A stretch of 64,000 nt of DNA from Pseudomonas sp. StFLB209 (GTDB lineage: Bacteria > Pseudomonadota > Gammaproteobacteria > Pseudomonadales > Pseudomonadaceae), in NCBI RefSeq assembly GCF_000829415.1, contig NZ_AP014637.1:2368001-2432000 (forward strand). Direction: 5' to 3'. Below are positions 54,922-64,000 of the stretch, in pieces; the stretch's first letter is position 1, and every line of letters starts with the position of its first letter. A program made the position numbers and the translations under genes. The notes beneath the pieces are model-generated. The model worked only from the letters and a program-made list of their open reading frames with translations. It did no database searches and was not told where the DNA came from.

Positions 54922-56832
54922 GTGATCGTTAGTCCCTGTAATGCTCCAAAAAAACCTGTAACGCGGCTGCGTGGCGCGTTGATGGCTGGCACTGCCATGC
55001 TTTGCCTGCTTGGCTCAGGCCAGCTATGGGCATTCAATCTTGATGATGTGGCGGTAAAGGCCAAGGAATTGGCCGGGCAGAAGTTTGAAGCTCCGAAGAG
55101 CAACCTGCCGGGCGAGTTCCGTGAGATGAAATTCGCGGACTACCAGAAAATCCGTTTCCGCGAAGACAAGGCCGAGTGGGCGGGCGAAAAGATTCCGTTC
55201 AAGCTGTCGTTCTATCATCAGGGCATGCATTTCGACACGCCGGTGAAGATCAACGAAGTCACCGCTACCACGGTCGAGGAGATCAAGTACGATCCTTCGC
55301 GGTTCGATTTCGGCGAACTGAAGTTCGACCCCAAGGCGACCGAGAAACTCGGCTACGCCGGTTTTCGCGTGCTGTATCCGATCAACAAGGATGACAAGCT
55401 CGACGAAATCATGACCATGCTGGGCGCCAGCTACTTCCGCGTGATCGGCAAGGACCAGGTCTATGGCCTGTCGGCCCGTGGTCTGGCCATCGATACTGCC
55501 GTATCGTCCGGCGAAGAATTCCCTCGCTTCAAGGAATACTGGATCGAAAAGCCGGGTGCAGACGACAACCACCTGGTGATCTACGCGCTGCTCGACTCGC
55601 CGCGTGCCACCGGTGCCTATCAGTTCATCCTGCGTCCTGGCAGCGGCAGCCGCGTCGACGTCCGCTCGCGGGTGTTCCTGCGCGACAAGGTCACCAAGCT
55701 TGGTGTGGCGCCGTTGACCAGCATGTTCCTGTTCGGCACCCATCAGCCGCCGCGCATGTCCAACTACCGTCGAGAGCTGCACGACTCCAGCGGTCTGTCG
55801 ATCCAGGCAGCCAATGGTGAGTGGGTATGGCGTCCGTTGAATAACCCCAAACACCTCGCTGTGAGCAGTTTCTCGGTGGAAAACCCGCGTGGTTTCGGCC
55901 TGCTGCAACGCGGTCGTGACTTCAGCCAGTACGAAGACCTCGACGATCGCTACGACAAGCGTCCAAGTGCCTGGATCGAACCGCGTGGCGACTGGGGCAA
56001 GGGCGTGGTCGAGCTGATCGAGATCCCGACTGCCGACGAGACCAACGACAACATTGTGGCGTTCTGGAAGCCTGACACTTTGCCGGCTCCGGGTGAGCCG
56101 ATGGAGTTCAACTACCGGATCCACTGGACCAAGGATGAAAACGCCATCCACTCGCCAGATCTGGGCTGGGTCAAGCAGACCCTGCGTTCTCTGGGTGATG
56201 TGCGTCAGGCCAACCTGATTCGCCAGCCTGACGGCAGCATTGCCTTCCAGGTCGACTTTGTCGGTCCTGTATTGGCTGCGCAGCCAGAAGACAAGACCAT
56301 TCGCAGCCAAGTGACCACCGATGAAAACACCGAGCTGGTCGAAAACACCCTGCGTTACAACCCGGTCACCAAAGGCTACCGCCTGAGCCTGAGGATCAAG
56401 GTCAAGGACGCCAGCCGTCCGGTCGAGATGCGTGCCTACCTGCTGCGTGAAGTTCCAGCAGAGCCAGGCAAGGAGCCAGCGGTGCTGGTGGCCAATGAAG
56501 AGAAGAAGGCTGCTGCCAAGTCGCCTGCCAAAGACGCGGTCAAAGACGACAAAGCGGTGGTCAAGGCTGAAGCGGTCAAAGCGGCCGAAGTCGCCAAGGC
56601 CGATGCAGGCAAACCTGAAGCGGCCAAGCCTGAAGCAGGCAAGGCCGAGGCCGCCAAGCCTGAGGCTGGCAAGCCTGAAGTGGCCAAGGCTGAAGCAGGT
56701 AAAGATGCCGATGCCACCAACAAAGACGCCCAGCAGCCTGCTGCCGAGGCTGCGCCCACCCTTCCAGAACCGGCCAAGACTCTGCAAGTCCTGACCGAGA
56801 CCTGGAGCTACCAGTTGCCTAGCGATGAGTAA
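54922..56832 (+). CDS. opgG: Glucans biosynthesis protein G (OpgG/MdoG)
   Basis: 636 residues. Periplasmic protein that branches osmoregulated periplasmic glucan backbones made by OpgH. Signal peptide (about 12-37, [18 protein letters not shown]). The core (about 38-510) is a normal Opg[61 protein letters not shown] and [19 protein letters not shown]. The tail (about 520-625) is Lys/Ala/Glu-rich and unusual: three 10-residue repeats of the type [10 protein letters not shown], encoded at 56608-56697, with flanking [13 protein letters not shown]. The GTG start has GAGGG 6 bases upstream. Its stop overlaps opgH. Confidence 0.93.
   Translation: MIVSPCNAPKKPVTRLRGALMAGTAMLCLLGSGQLWAFNLDDVAVKAKELAGQKFEAPKSNLPGEFREMKFADYQKIRFREDKAEWAGEKIPFKLSFYHQGMHFDTPVKINEVTATTVEEIKYDPSRFDFGELKFDPKATEKLGYAGFRVLYPINKDDKLDEIMTMLGASYFRVIGKDQVYGLSARGLAIDTAVSSGEEFPRFKEYWIEKPGADDNHLVIYALLDSPRATGAYQFILRPGSGSRVDVRSRVFLRDKVTKLGVAPLTSMFLFGTHQPPRMSNYRRELHDSSGLSIQAANGEWVWRPLNNPKHLAVSSFSVENPRGFGLLQRGRDFSQYEDLDDRYDKRPSAWIEPRGDWGKGVVELIEIPTADETNDNIVAFWKPDTLPAPGEPMEFNYRIHWTKDENAIHSPDLGWVKQTLRSLGDVRQANLIRQPDGSIAFQVDFVGPVLAAQPEDKTIRSQVTTDENTELVENTLRYNPVTKGYRLSLRIKVKDASRPVEMRAYLLREVPAEPGKEPAVLVANEEKKAAAKSPAKDAVKDDKAVVKAEAVKAAEVAKADAGKPEAAKPEAGKAEAAKPEAGKPEVAKAEAGKDADATNKDAQQPAAEAAPTLPEPAKTLQVLTETWSYQLPSDE
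56608..56697 (+). repeat. Three 30-base in-frame tandem repeats in opgG
   Basis: Three units of 30 bases code for [20 protein letters not shown] and [10 protein letters not shown]. Synonymous and single-residue differences show some divergence between units. Confidence 0.8.
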
Positions 56833-59407
56833 TTCCGTTCCAGTGCCAGAGTCGCTCAACGAGTACCTGGCACACCTGCCAATGAGTGACGAGCAGCGCG
56901 CCGAACTGGCCGGCTGCACGTCTTTCTCCGAACTGCACCGGCGCCTGTCGGCGCAGCCTGGCAGTGCATCCGACGAGGCCGCCCAGGCCTCGGTGGGCAC
57001 CCGCCTGGCGTTGTCGACTGCTGACGAACTGCGCGAAGCCGAACTGCTCGATGTCGATGCCAACGGCCGGATCCGCCTCAAGGTGGCGCCGCCGATCAAG
57101 CGTACCCGGGTCGTGCCGGAGCCATGGCGCACCAATATTCTGGTGCGTGGCTGGCGGCGGCTGACTGGCAAGACCAATCCGCCCAAGCCGGACTACAGCG
57201 ATCTGCCGCGGGACTTGCCCAAGTCGCGCTGGCGTACCGTAGGCTCGATTCGTCGCTATATCCTGCTGCTGCTGATGCTCGGCCAGACCGCCGTGGCGGG
57301 CTGGTACATGAAGGGCATCCTGCCGTACCAGGGCTGGTCACTGGTGTCGCTGGACGAGATCACCCGCCAGACCTTCGTGCAGACCGCCATGCAGGTGCTG
57401 CCGTATGCCTTGCAGACCACCATCCTGCTGATGTTCGGCATTCTGTTCTGCTGGGTGTCGGCCGGTTTCTGGACCGCTCTGATGGGCTTTCTGGAACTGC
57501 TGACCGGGCGCGACAAGTACCGGATCTCCGGAGCCAGTGCGGGTAACGAGCCGATTGAACCCGGTGCCCGCACCGCGCTGGTGATGCCGATCTGTAACGA
57601 AGACGTACCACGGGTGTTTGCCGGCCTGCGTGCGACCTTCGAGTCGGTGGCTGCCACCGGCGACCTGGATCGCTTCGATTTCTTCGTCCTCAGCGATACC
57701 AACGACACCGACATCGCCGTGGCCGAGCAACAGGCCTGGCTTGACGTGTGCCGCGAAACCAATGGCTTCGGCAAGATCTTCTATCGCCGTCGCCGTCGCC
57801 GCGTGAAACGCAAGAGCGGTAACCTGGACGACTTCTGCCGCCGTTGGGGCAGCGACTACCGCTACATGGTAGTGCTCGACGCCGACAGCGTGATGAGTGG
57901 CGAGTGTCTGACCAGCCTGGTGCGCCTGATGGAAGCCACGCCGGACGCCGGGATTATCCAGACCGCGCCGAAGGCGTCGGGCATGGACACGCTGTACGCG
58001 CGTCTGCAACAGTTCGCCACCCGCGTCTACGGCCCGCTGTTCACCGCCGGCCTGCACTTCTGGCAACTGGGTGAATCCCATTACTGGGGACACAATGCGA
58101 TCATTCGCATGAAGCCGTTCATCGAGCACTGCGCCCTGGCGCCATTGCCCGGTAAAGGTGCGTTCGCCGGTGCGATTCTGTCCCATGACTTCGTTGAAGC
58201 AGCGCTGATGCGCCGTGCCGGCTGGGGCGTGTGGATTGCCTATGACCTGCCGGGCAGCTACGAAGAATTGCCGCCCAACCTGCTCGACGAGCTCAAGCGT
58301 GATCGACGCTGGTGTCACGGCAACCTGATGAACTTCCGCCTGTTTCTGGTCAAGGGGATGCACCCGGTCCACCGTGCGGTGTTCCTCACCGGGGTGATGT
58401 CGTACCTGTCAGCGCCGTTGTGGTTTCTGTTTCTGGTGCTGTCCACCGCGCTGCTGGCGGTCAACACCCTGATGGAACCGACCTACTTCCTGGAGCCGCG
58501 CCAGCTGTACCCGTTGTGGCCACAGTGGCACCCGGAAAAAGCCATCGCCCTGTTCTCGACGACCATCGTGCTGCTGTTCCTGCCCAAGCTGCTCAGTGTG
58601 ATCCTGATCTGGGCTCAGGGCGCCAAGTCGTTCGGTGGCAAGTTCAAGGTCACGGTGTCGATGTTCGTCGAGATGCTGTTCTCGATGCTGCTGGCACCGG
58701 TGCGCATGCTGTTTCATACCCGCTTCGTACTGGCCGCGTTCCTCGGCTGGGCAGCGACCTGGAACTCACCGCAGCGTGACGACGACTCCACACCATGGTC
58801 CGAGGCCATCAAGCGTCACGGTCCGCAGACCCTGTTGGGGGTGTTGTGGACCGCTCTGGTGGCCTGGCTGAACCCGAGCTTTCTGTGGTGGCTGGCGCCT
58901 ATCGTGGTGTCGCTGATGCTGTCGATTCCCGTCTCGGTGATTTCCAGCCGTACCGGCCTGGGCCTGAAGGCGCGTGACGAGAAGCTGTTCCTGATTCCTG
59001 AGGAGTACGACACGCCACAGGAACTGATCTCCACTGATCAGTACACCCACGAGAACCGCTGGCATGCCCTTAATGACGGCTTCGTTCGGGCCGTGGTCGA
59101 TCCGCAGCAGAACGCCCTGGCCTGTGCCATGGCCACCTCACGACACCGTGAGGCTGCGCCTATCGAGGCCTTGCGCGTCGAGCGGGTGGAGCAGGCGTTG
59201 CAGGCCGGGCCAGAGAAGCTTGGTAATCATGAGCGGTTGATGCTGCTCAGTGACCCGGTCGCTCTGTCGCGCCTGCACGAGCAAGTGTGGAGCCAGCGGC
59301 ATCCTGAGTGGCTGGCGGCCTGGCACGCGTCCATCGACGCCGACCCGCATGCGCCGTTGTTGCCGTTGCAACCGGTCAGGCCTGAACCGGTACCGGTGCC
59401 GGCCTGA
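56825..59407 (+). CDS. opgH: Glucans biosynthesis glucosyltransferase H (OpgH/MdoH)
   Basis: 860 residues. Inner-membrane GT2 enzyme that links glucose from UDP-glucose into beta-1,2 glucan. Several transmembrane segments are seen, for example [20 protein letters not shown] (about 145-165) and [20 protein letters not shown] (about 190-210), then the catalytic loop (about 250-510) with [27 protein letters not shown] (DxD), [20 protein letters not shown] and [13 protein letters not shown]. Later helices include [20 protein letters not shown]. It overlaps the opgG stop by 8 bases (ATGAGTAA), so the pair is coupled. A composite REP element follows. Confidence 0.95.
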   Translation: MSNSVPVPESLNEYLAHLPMSDEQRAELAGCTSFSELHRRLSAQPGSASDEAAQASVGTRLALSTADELREAELLDVDANGRIRLKVAPPIKRTRVVPEPWRTNILVRGWRRLTGKTNPPKPDYSDLPRDLPKSRWRTVGSIRRYILLLLMLGQTAVAGWYMKGILPYQGWSLVSLDEITRQTFVQTAMQVLPYALQTTILLMFGILFCWVSAGFWTALMGFLELLTGRDKYRISGASAGNEPIEPGARTALVMPICNEDVPRVFAGLRATFESVAATGDLDRFDFFVLSDTNDTDIAVAEQQAWLDVCRETNGFGKIFYRRRRRRVKRKSGNLDDFCRRWGSDYRYMVVLDADSVMSGECLTSLVRLMEATPDAGIIQTAPKASGMDTLYARLQQFATRVYGPLFTAGLHFWQLGESHYWGHNAIIRMKPFIEHCALAPLPGKGAFAGAILSHDFVEAALMRRAGWGVWIAYDLPGSYEELPPNLLDELKRDRRWCHGNLMNFRLFLVKGMHPVHRAVFLTGVMSYLSAPLWFLFLVLSTALLAVNTLMEPTYFLEPRQLYPLWPQWHPEKAIALFSTTIVLLFLPKLLSVILIWAQGAKSFGGKFKVTVSMFVEMLFSMLLAPVRMLFHTRFVLAAFLGWAATWNSPQRDDDSTPWSEAIKRHGPQTLLGVLWTALVAWLNPSFLWWLAPIVVSLMLSIPVSVISSRTGLGLKARDEKLFLIPEEYDTPQELISTDQYTHENRWHALNDGFVRAVVDPQQNALACAMATSRHREAAPIEALRVERVEQALQAGPEKLGNHERLMLLSDPVALSRLHEQVWSQRHPEWLAAWHASIDADPHAPLLPLQPVRPEPVPVPA

Positions 59408-59724
59408 TGCGCGAGGCAGCACATTTGCTGTGAATGTAATGCCGCCTTCACGAGCAAGCTCGTTCCCACTGTATTTCAGATCAGGATTGGGTGGGAGCGA
59501 CCTTGGTCGCGAAGACGGCGGCAAAGTCGCAGCAGATACTGTGACTTTACCGGCTTCTTCGCGGGCAGAGTCCCCCTCCCACTGGGTCCGCAGTGCTTAT
59601 CTGAACAGTAAGCGGCTAAAGCGGATCGTCGTTCGGCCGCTCCTACCGGGTATCCCTTCCCGATCAATGGTTTGTGATCTTGTTTGATAAGGACGTCAGT
59701 CGCCTGCCGGCCAGCCTCGCATAA
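59408..59724. other. Intergenic stretch after opgH
   Basis: 317 bases between convergent opgH and the chemoreceptor gene. It is taken up by a short REP-like dyad CACGAGCAAGCTCGTTCCCA (59450-59469) and composite REP copy C. No gene is seen. Confidence 0.7.
59489..59650 (+). repeat. Composite REP element, copy C
   Basis: Module 1 opens GGTGGGAGCGACCTTGGTCG, encloses GCAGCAGATACTGTGACTTT and closes CCCCCTCCCACTGGG. Linker CCGCAGTGCTTATCTGAACA. Module 2 is AGCGGCTAAAGCGG ... CGGCCGCTCCTACCGGG. The second half is more degenerate than copies A and B. Confidence 0.75.
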
Positions 59725-61665
59725 TCAAACCTTGAAACGGCTCACCAGTTCCTTGAGCCGGGTGCCCAGCCGCGCCAGTTCAATGCTCGAGGAGGCCGTC
59801 TGTTCGCTGGCCGTGGCGGTCTGCTCCGAGATCTCGCGCACATTAACCACGCTGCGGTTGATCTGTTCGGCCACTGCACTCTGCTGCTCACTGGCGGTGG
59901 CGATCTGGCGGTTCATGTCCTGGATGCCGGTGACGGTGCGGGTGATTTGCTCAAGCGCAGCGCCCGCCCGGCGGCTCAGTTCGACGCTTTGCTCGGTCAG
60001 GCTGCGGCTGTTGTCCAGGGTGCTGACCACCTGCTGCGTGCCGCTTTGCAGGGCGGCGATCAACTCTTCGATTTCTTCGGTGGACTGTTGGGTGCGTTGC
60101 GCCAGGCTTCGAACTTCGTCGGCCACCACAGCAAACCCGCGTCCTGCTTCGCCGGCACGAGCGGCCTCGATAGCGGCGTTGAGGGCGAGCAGGTTGGTCT
60201 GCTGTGACACCGACTTGATCACATCCAGAACGCCAGCAATCTTGTCACTCTCCTGGCGCAGGCGATTCATTGCCTGGGTGGAGTTGAGCATTTCCTGGGA
60301 CAGCTGCTCTATCTGGCCGATGGCTTCGCCCACCACCCGATCGCCATCGCGGGCTTGCTGGTCAGCCTGAACCGCCGCGTTCGAGGCCTGTTGGGCGCTG
60401 CTGGCCACTTCCAGTACGGTGGCGGCCATCTGGTTGATGGCGGTGGCGACCTGGTCGGTTTCGGTCTTCTGGCTGTTGACCCCGGCGCTGGTCTGCTCAG
60501 TGACTGCCGACAGTTGCTCGGCGGCGCTGGACAGTTGGTTGACGCCATCGCCGATGCCGCTGAGCAGCCCGCGCAGGTTCTCGGTCATGTCTTGCATGCT
60601 GCGTTGCAACTGGCCCAGCTCATCATTGCGCTCAACGATCAGATTGCGGCTCAGGTCACCCTGGGCGATACGCCCGGCGGCCGCCAGGGTCTGGCGCAAC
60701 GGCACGATGATCTGCCGGGTCATCACCCAGGCTGCCAGCAATCCCATACCCATTGCCAGCACGGCGACCCCGGTAAGCGCGGTGCGCGAGCGGCTGGCCT
60801 GATCATCGCGCTGTGCGCCTTGCTGGCTGATGAGCTCGGCCACCGATTCGAGCATCTGGTCGCCGAGGCTTTCCATGGCCTCCTGACTTTGCTCGACCCC
60901 CGCCTGCGCATCGCGAAAACGCCCCAGTTGTTCCTTGTACTGTTGCAGCGCTTCTGCAGCTGGCTTGAGCGCTTGCAGATTGTCTTCGGCTTGCTCGCGG
61001 GCAATCTCCTGAACCTCCTTGAGCGCTTCGTCGATCGCCGTTACGGCGGCGTGTTCATCTTCCTGTTTGGCGCTGAAGGTGTAGGCCTGGACCTGAAAGC
61101 GGGCCAGCTGGATCTGCTGCTTGAGCTGCGCCAGATTGGTGAACTCTTCCAGACGCTCGGCGTTGTCCTGTTCCTGGCTCAGTGACTTGAGCACCTCGGT
61201 TTCCACCTGGCCAACAGCGGCGACGGCCTGCGCCGACTGCTGCACCAGCTTCTGGCTGGTCTGGTCGCGCATCTGACGTTGCAGGCTCAGCTCGGCGAAG
61301 GTCTTCTCCAGGCTGGCGATGATCCGGCTTTGTGTCGTCAGCAGGTCAAGGCTCTGCGGGCTTTCGACCTCCTTGCGCAGCACACCCAGATGGCTTTCCA
61401 GTTCGTTGAGGCGTTTTTCAACGCGAGCAGCGCTCTGCGGGGTGCTTTCTTCACGGAAGATGATCCGCTCGGCACGCAGGTCCTTGGTCAGGTTGCTGAG
61501 CTGGCCGATGGACGAGATCGCCTCGGACCGTTCGATCATGTTGTCCAGGCCGTGCCAGCCGGTGAGGGTGATGGCCAGGGTCAAGGCCAGGACCAGGCCG
61601 AAACCCAGGGTGAGTTTGACTCTGACGCTCAGGTTGTCGAGCGTGCGGTTGATCAATGCAAACAT
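59725..61665 (-). CDS. Methyl-accepting chemotaxis protein with a large helical sensor domain
   Basis: 646 residues. Membrane chemoreceptor. TM1 (about 17-38, [19 protein letters not shown]), a periplasmic ligand-binding domain of about 255 residues that is nearly all helical (size and helix content fit a helical bimodular, HBM, sensor), TM2 (about 297-318, [19 protein letters not shown]), HAMP (about 319-375), and the signalling domain whose hairpin tip is [20 protein letters not shown]. It keeps methylation-region Glu/Gln. It lies downstream of a closely similar receptor on the same strand, 153 bases away. The ligand is not shown; HBM receptors known in Pseudomonas bind TCA acids or polyamines, so this is only a guide. 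Confidence 0.93.
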   Translation of the reverse strand: MFALINRTLDNLSVRVKLTLGFGLVLALTLAITLTGWHGLDNMIERSEAISSIGQLSNLTKDLRAERIIFREESTPQSAARVEKRLNELESHLGVLRKEVESPQSLDLLTTQSRIIASLEKTFAELSLQRQMRDQTSQKLVQQSAQAVAAVGQVETEVLKSLSQEQDNAERLEEFTNLAQLKQQIQLARFQVQAYTFSAKQEDEHAAVTAIDEALKEVQEIAREQAEDNLQALKPAAEALQQYKEQLGRFRDAQAGVEQSQEAMESLGDQMLESVAELISQQGAQRDDQASRSRTALTGVAVLAMGMGLLAAWVMTRQIIVPLRQTLAAAGRIAQGDLSRNLIVERNDELGQLQRSMQDMTENLRGLLSGIGDGVNQLSSAAEQLSAVTEQTSAGVNSQKTETDQVATAINQMAATVLEVASSAQQASNAAVQADQQARDGDRVVGEAIGQIEQLSQEMLNSTQAMNRLRQESDKIAGVLDVIKSVSQQTNLLALNAAIEAARAGEAGRGFAVVADEVRSLAQRTQQSTEEIEELIAALQSGTQQVVSTLDNSRSLTEQSVELSRRAGAALEQITRTVTGIQDMNRQIATASEQQSAVAEQINRSVVNVREISEQTATASEQTASSSIELARLGTRLKELVSRFKV

Positions 61666-61700
61666 CGGGAAGCTCCTGCGCTATTGAATGCGTCATGAGC

Positions 61701-61727
61701 GCATCGGCAGGAGTCGGGGAGAGTCGA
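61701..61727 (-). promoter_or_regulatory. Candidate FliA (sigma-28) promoter of the first chemoreceptor gene
   Basis: The -10-type GCCGATGC (minus strand) matches GCCGATAA at six of eight positions. The upstream TCGA lies 15 bases away. The -35 is weak. The same GCCGATGC occurs before the paralogue. Confidence 0.4.
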
Positions 61728-61818
61728 CCTGAACCGGTCGTAGGACATTTCTGAACGGTTGCAGAGGGTGATGCAGTTAACACAAGCGCGGCCTGCCGCG
61801 CTTGTGATACGGGGCACG

Positions 61819-63735
61819 TCAGACGATAAAGCGGCTGACCAGAGTCTGCAGATGGTTGCCCAGACGGGCCAGTTCGACGCTGGAAGCGGCGGTTTCTTCG
61901 CTGGCGGCCGAGGTCTGCTGGGAAATATCGCTGACGTTGATCACGCTGCGATTGATCTCATCGGCGGTGGCGCTCTGCTGTTCTGCGGCGGCGGCGATCT
62001 GCTGGTTCATCGACTGGATGGCCGAGACCGTACGGGTGATGCTTTCCAGCGAAACCCCTGCGCGGCGGGTCAGCTCCACGCTGCTGCCGGTCAGGCTCAG
62101 ACCGCTGTCGATGATGCTCGACACCTGCGCAGTACCGTTTTGCAGGCTGGCAATCAGCGCTTCAATTTCTTCGGTGGACTTCTGGGTGCGTTGCGCCAGG
62201 CTGCGCACCTCATCGGCCACCACGGCAAAGCCGCGCCCGGCCTCGCCCGCCCGCGCCGCTTCAATGGCGGCGTTGAGGGCCAGCAGGTTGGTTTGTTCGG
62301 CCACCGACTTGATCACGTCCAGCACGCTGCCGATCTTGTCGCTTTCCTGCTTGAGGTCACTCATCGCCTGAGTCGAGTTGCCCATGGCCGAGGCCAGGCG
62401 TTCGATTTGTTGAATCGCCTCGTTGACCACCTTGTCGCCTTCGCGTGCCTGCAGGTCAGCCGCCTTGGCCGCTTCGGAGGCTTCTTCGGCGTTGCGCGCC
62501 ACTTCTTGTACCGTCGCGGTCATCTCGTGCATGGCCGTCGCCACCTGGTCGGTTTCGACCTTCTGGCTGTTGACCCCGGCGCTGGTCTGCTCGGTCACCG
62601 CTGACAGCTCTTCGGCGGCGCTGGCAATCTGGGTCACACCGTCACGGATACCGCCGACCAGATCACGCAGGTTGAGGGTCATGCGCTGGATGCTGGCTTG
62701 CAGTTTGCCGAGTTCGTCGCCACGATCGATTTTCAGGTCATGGCTCAGATCGCCGGAGGCGACACGCTCGACCACCTTGAGAGTGTCCTCAAGTGGTTTG
62801 GTGATTTGCCGGGTGATGATCCAGGCGGCCAGAATGCTGAGCAGCACCGCCACCAGAGTTGCCAGGCTGATCGTCACCAGCGCCTTTTGACTTTCCGCAT
62901 CGCGGCTGGCTTTCTGGTTCTGAATCAGTTCATCACTGGTTTTGACCAGCGTCTCGCCCAGTGGCGTCATCCGCTCAAGCGCTGCGTTGGCTGCGCCATG
63001 TGCATCGCGGTACTGACCGACAGCGGCGCGGTAGCCTTTGAGGCCTTCCTGTGCCGCTTGCAGGGTGGGCAGGAACGATGCAGGAATGTCGCCAGCCAGG
63101 CTGTTGATGCCGACCATGGCCTCATCAATGGCCGCGTTGGCGTTCTTTTCGAATTCGGCCCTGCCGCTATAGGTATAACCACGTACCTGAAAACGCGCCT
63201 GCTGCAGCAGCTTGCTGACCCCGACAATATTGTTGAAGGCCAGAATATCGTCGCCCTTGAGCAACTCAGCTTCGAGTTTGCCAATTTCGGCCACGGCTTT
63301 ATCGGCACTGTCGCCCATCAAACTACGCGTACCTTCACGGGTCGTAATGGCACGGCTCATGTCTGTGAACGCCTGGCGATAATCACTGGCGGCCTTGATC
63401 TGGGTCTCCAGGCGGCGGTGATTTTCTGGCGTCCTGATCATGCTCTTGGCGACCAGCAATCCTGCATCGAGTCGGTCCAGGGCATCGCTGACATTTTTCG
63501 CCGCTTCAGGGCTGACCCTGGCTTCATATTGCTGACGCAGGATGCGCAGTTCGAGGGTCTGCTGGTTGACGTCATTGATTGCGGCAACCCGATCGCTGCG
63601 GGCGATCAGGGACTGGATGCTGCTCCAGCCGACGCTGCTGATTGCCAGTGCCATCAATACAACCAGACTAAACCCTATAGTCAGCTTCAGGCGAACACTG
63701 GCGTTAGCGAGACTTTCAGTAAACCAGCGAGGCAT
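61819..63735 (-). CDS. Methyl-accepting chemotaxis protein, paralogue of the next gene
   Basis: 638 residues. Same layout: TM1 (about 17-40, [21 protein letters not shown]), a periplasmic helical domain of about 250 residues, TM2 (about 285-308, [19 protein letters not shown]), HAMP and a signalling domain with the tip [20 protein letters not shown]. The signalling half is close to that of the downstream gene, whereas the sensor halves are much less alike, which points to duplication followed by ligand divergence. AAGGAG lies before the ATG. The pair is not next to other chemotaxis genes in this window. Ligand unknown. Confidence 0.93.
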   Translation of the reverse strand: MPRWFTESLANASVRLKLTIGFSLVVLMALAISSVGWSSIQSLIARSDRVAAINDVNQQTLELRILRQQYEARVSPEAAKNVSDALDRLDAGLLVAKSMIRTPENHRRLETQIKAASDYRQAFTDMSRAITTREGTRSLMGDSADKAVAEIGKLEAELLKGDDILAFNNIVGVSKLLQQARFQVRGYTYSGRAEFEKNANAAIDEAMVGINSLAGDIPASFLPTLQAAQEGLKGYRAAVGQYRDAHGAANAALERMTPLGETLVKTSDELIQNQKASRDAESQKALVTISLATLVAVLLSILAAWIITRQITKPLEDTLKVVERVASGDLSHDLKIDRGDELGKLQASIQRMTLNLRDLVGGIRDGVTQIASAAEELSAVTEQTSAGVNSQKVETDQVATAMHEMTATVQEVARNAEEASEAAKAADLQAREGDKVVNEAIQQIERLASAMGNSTQAMSDLKQESDKIGSVLDVIKSVAEQTNLLALNAAIEAARAGEAGRGFAVVADEVRSLAQRTQKSTEEIEALIASLQNGTAQVSSIIDSGLSLTGSSVELTRRAGVSLESITRTVSAIQSMNQQIAAAAEQQSATADEINRSVINVSDISQQTSAASEETAASSVELARLGNHLQTLVSRFIV

Positions 63736-63776
63736 GGCGGCTCCTTGTAGGATGTATCAACGCGAAACGTCCTACT

Positions 63777-63803
63777 GCATCGGCCTGTGTTGTTAAAACT
63801 GAA
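63777..63803 (-). promoter_or_regulatory. Candidate FliA (sigma-28) promoter of the second chemoreceptor gene
   Basis: GCCGATGC on the minus strand, preceded by TTCA at 15 bases. The -10 fits sigma-28 at six of eight positions; the -35 only partly. Confidence 0.45.
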
Positions 63804-63837
63804 GCGTTCAGTCAGCAAAATGACAGTTGGCAGCGTC

Positions 63838-64000
63838 TTAAAACAGGCGCGCCAGCAAAGCCGTCACGGCGGTCTCGACGCGCAGGATGCGCTCGCCCAG
63901 TTGCACCGGTTGCAGGCCGGCCTTGCCCAGCAGTTCGACTTCGTAGGGGATCCAGCCGCCTTCGGGGCCGATAGCCAGTGTGACCGGTCCGCTCACAGCC
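63838..64000 (-). CDS. rsmE: RsmE-type 16S rRNA (uracil1498-N3)-methyltransferase, C-terminal fragment
   Basis: The last 54 codons are in the window and end with TAA at 63838. They encode the SPOUT-knot signatures of Rsm[20 protein letters not shown] and [20 protein letters not shown]. The GPEGG and LGxRILRxETA motifs bind SAM and define the family. The start lies beyond the right edge. It is upstream of the chemoreceptor gene on the same strand, about 100 bases away. Confidence 0.85.
   Translation of the reverse strand, partial: AVSGPVTLAIGPEGGWIPYEVELLGKAGLQPVQLGERILRVETAVTALLARLF

Noticed and set aside
55024..57186. 720-codon open frame opposite opgG-opgH
   Set aside because: Spans two real genes and their overlap; low-complexity content with no recognisable domain.

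Overview
The window looks like a core-chromosome segment of a Pseudomonas species of the putida/fluorescens type. The signs are high GC with GC-rich third positions, the order glnA / two DUF4124 genes / ntrB / ntrC, ftsY-ftsE-ftsX-rpoH, opgG-opgH, thiS-thiG-trmB, a YfhL-type ferredoxin beside coaD, and many REP hairpins of the GTAGGAGC...GCTCCTAC type. I see no phage, insertion sequence, transposase, CRISPR array, tRNA or rRNA gene. Both ends cut genes: an LLM-type flavin monooxygenase on the left and an RsmE-type rRNA methyltransferase on the right.

Layout. 1-3.6 kb: end of an organosulfur-type monooxygenase, a sulfonate-type binding protein, an aldo/keto reductase and a convergent amidase-fold protein that has lost its catalytic residues. 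3.7-9.6 kb: nitrogen control. glnA has a sigma-54 promoter and two helically phased NtrC boxes; two small DUF4124 genes follow, then ntrB-ntrC with a third NtrC palindrome in front. 9.6-13 kb: thiI and typA. 13-17 kb: YkgJ-type protein, a GTPase/DUF3482 plus DUF2868 membrane pair, and folA. 17-20.5 kb: a secreted phosphorylcholine phosphatase (pchP) with a possible Pho box, and ilvD. 20.5-32.6 kb: a lower-GC zinc-ribbon membrane protein, rlmI, a PfpI protein, an HDOD protein, mutM, gamma-glutamyltransferase, ferredoxin, coaD, an aldehyde dehydrogenase, an sseA-type sulfurtransferase, a YheT hydrolase and rsmD. 32.6-40 kb: an M16 peptidase pair, divergent from ftsYEX and rpoH, which has a sigma-E/AlgU-type promoter. 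40-46 kb: mtgA, DUF423, thiS-thiG-trmB, a lipocalin, a lipoprotein, DUF924 and fbp. 46-54.7 kb: DUF3999/DUF2339 membrane pair, glgP, pip, dtd. 54.9-59.4 kb: opgG-opgH for osmoregulated periplasmic glucans. 59.7-63.8 kb: two tandem paralogous chemoreceptors.

The most interesting material is non-coding. (1) A ~133-bp element with terminal inverted repeats and a central hairpin occurs three times (20496, 35580, 52827). The stem sequence differs between copies but pairing is kept. Each copy lies between divergent genes. (2) A different ~160-176-bp composite of two REP-type modules with a conserved linker also occurs three times (13079, 40012, 59489), each time between convergent gene ends. (3) The glnA/ntrBC control sites are unusually clear. 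(4) A Pho-box-like triple repeat precedes pchP. No wholly new protein system is evident. The best uncharacterised protein candidates are the GTPase-DUF3482/DUF2868 pair, the DUF2339/DUF3999 pair and the two DUF4124 genes inside the nitrogen locus.
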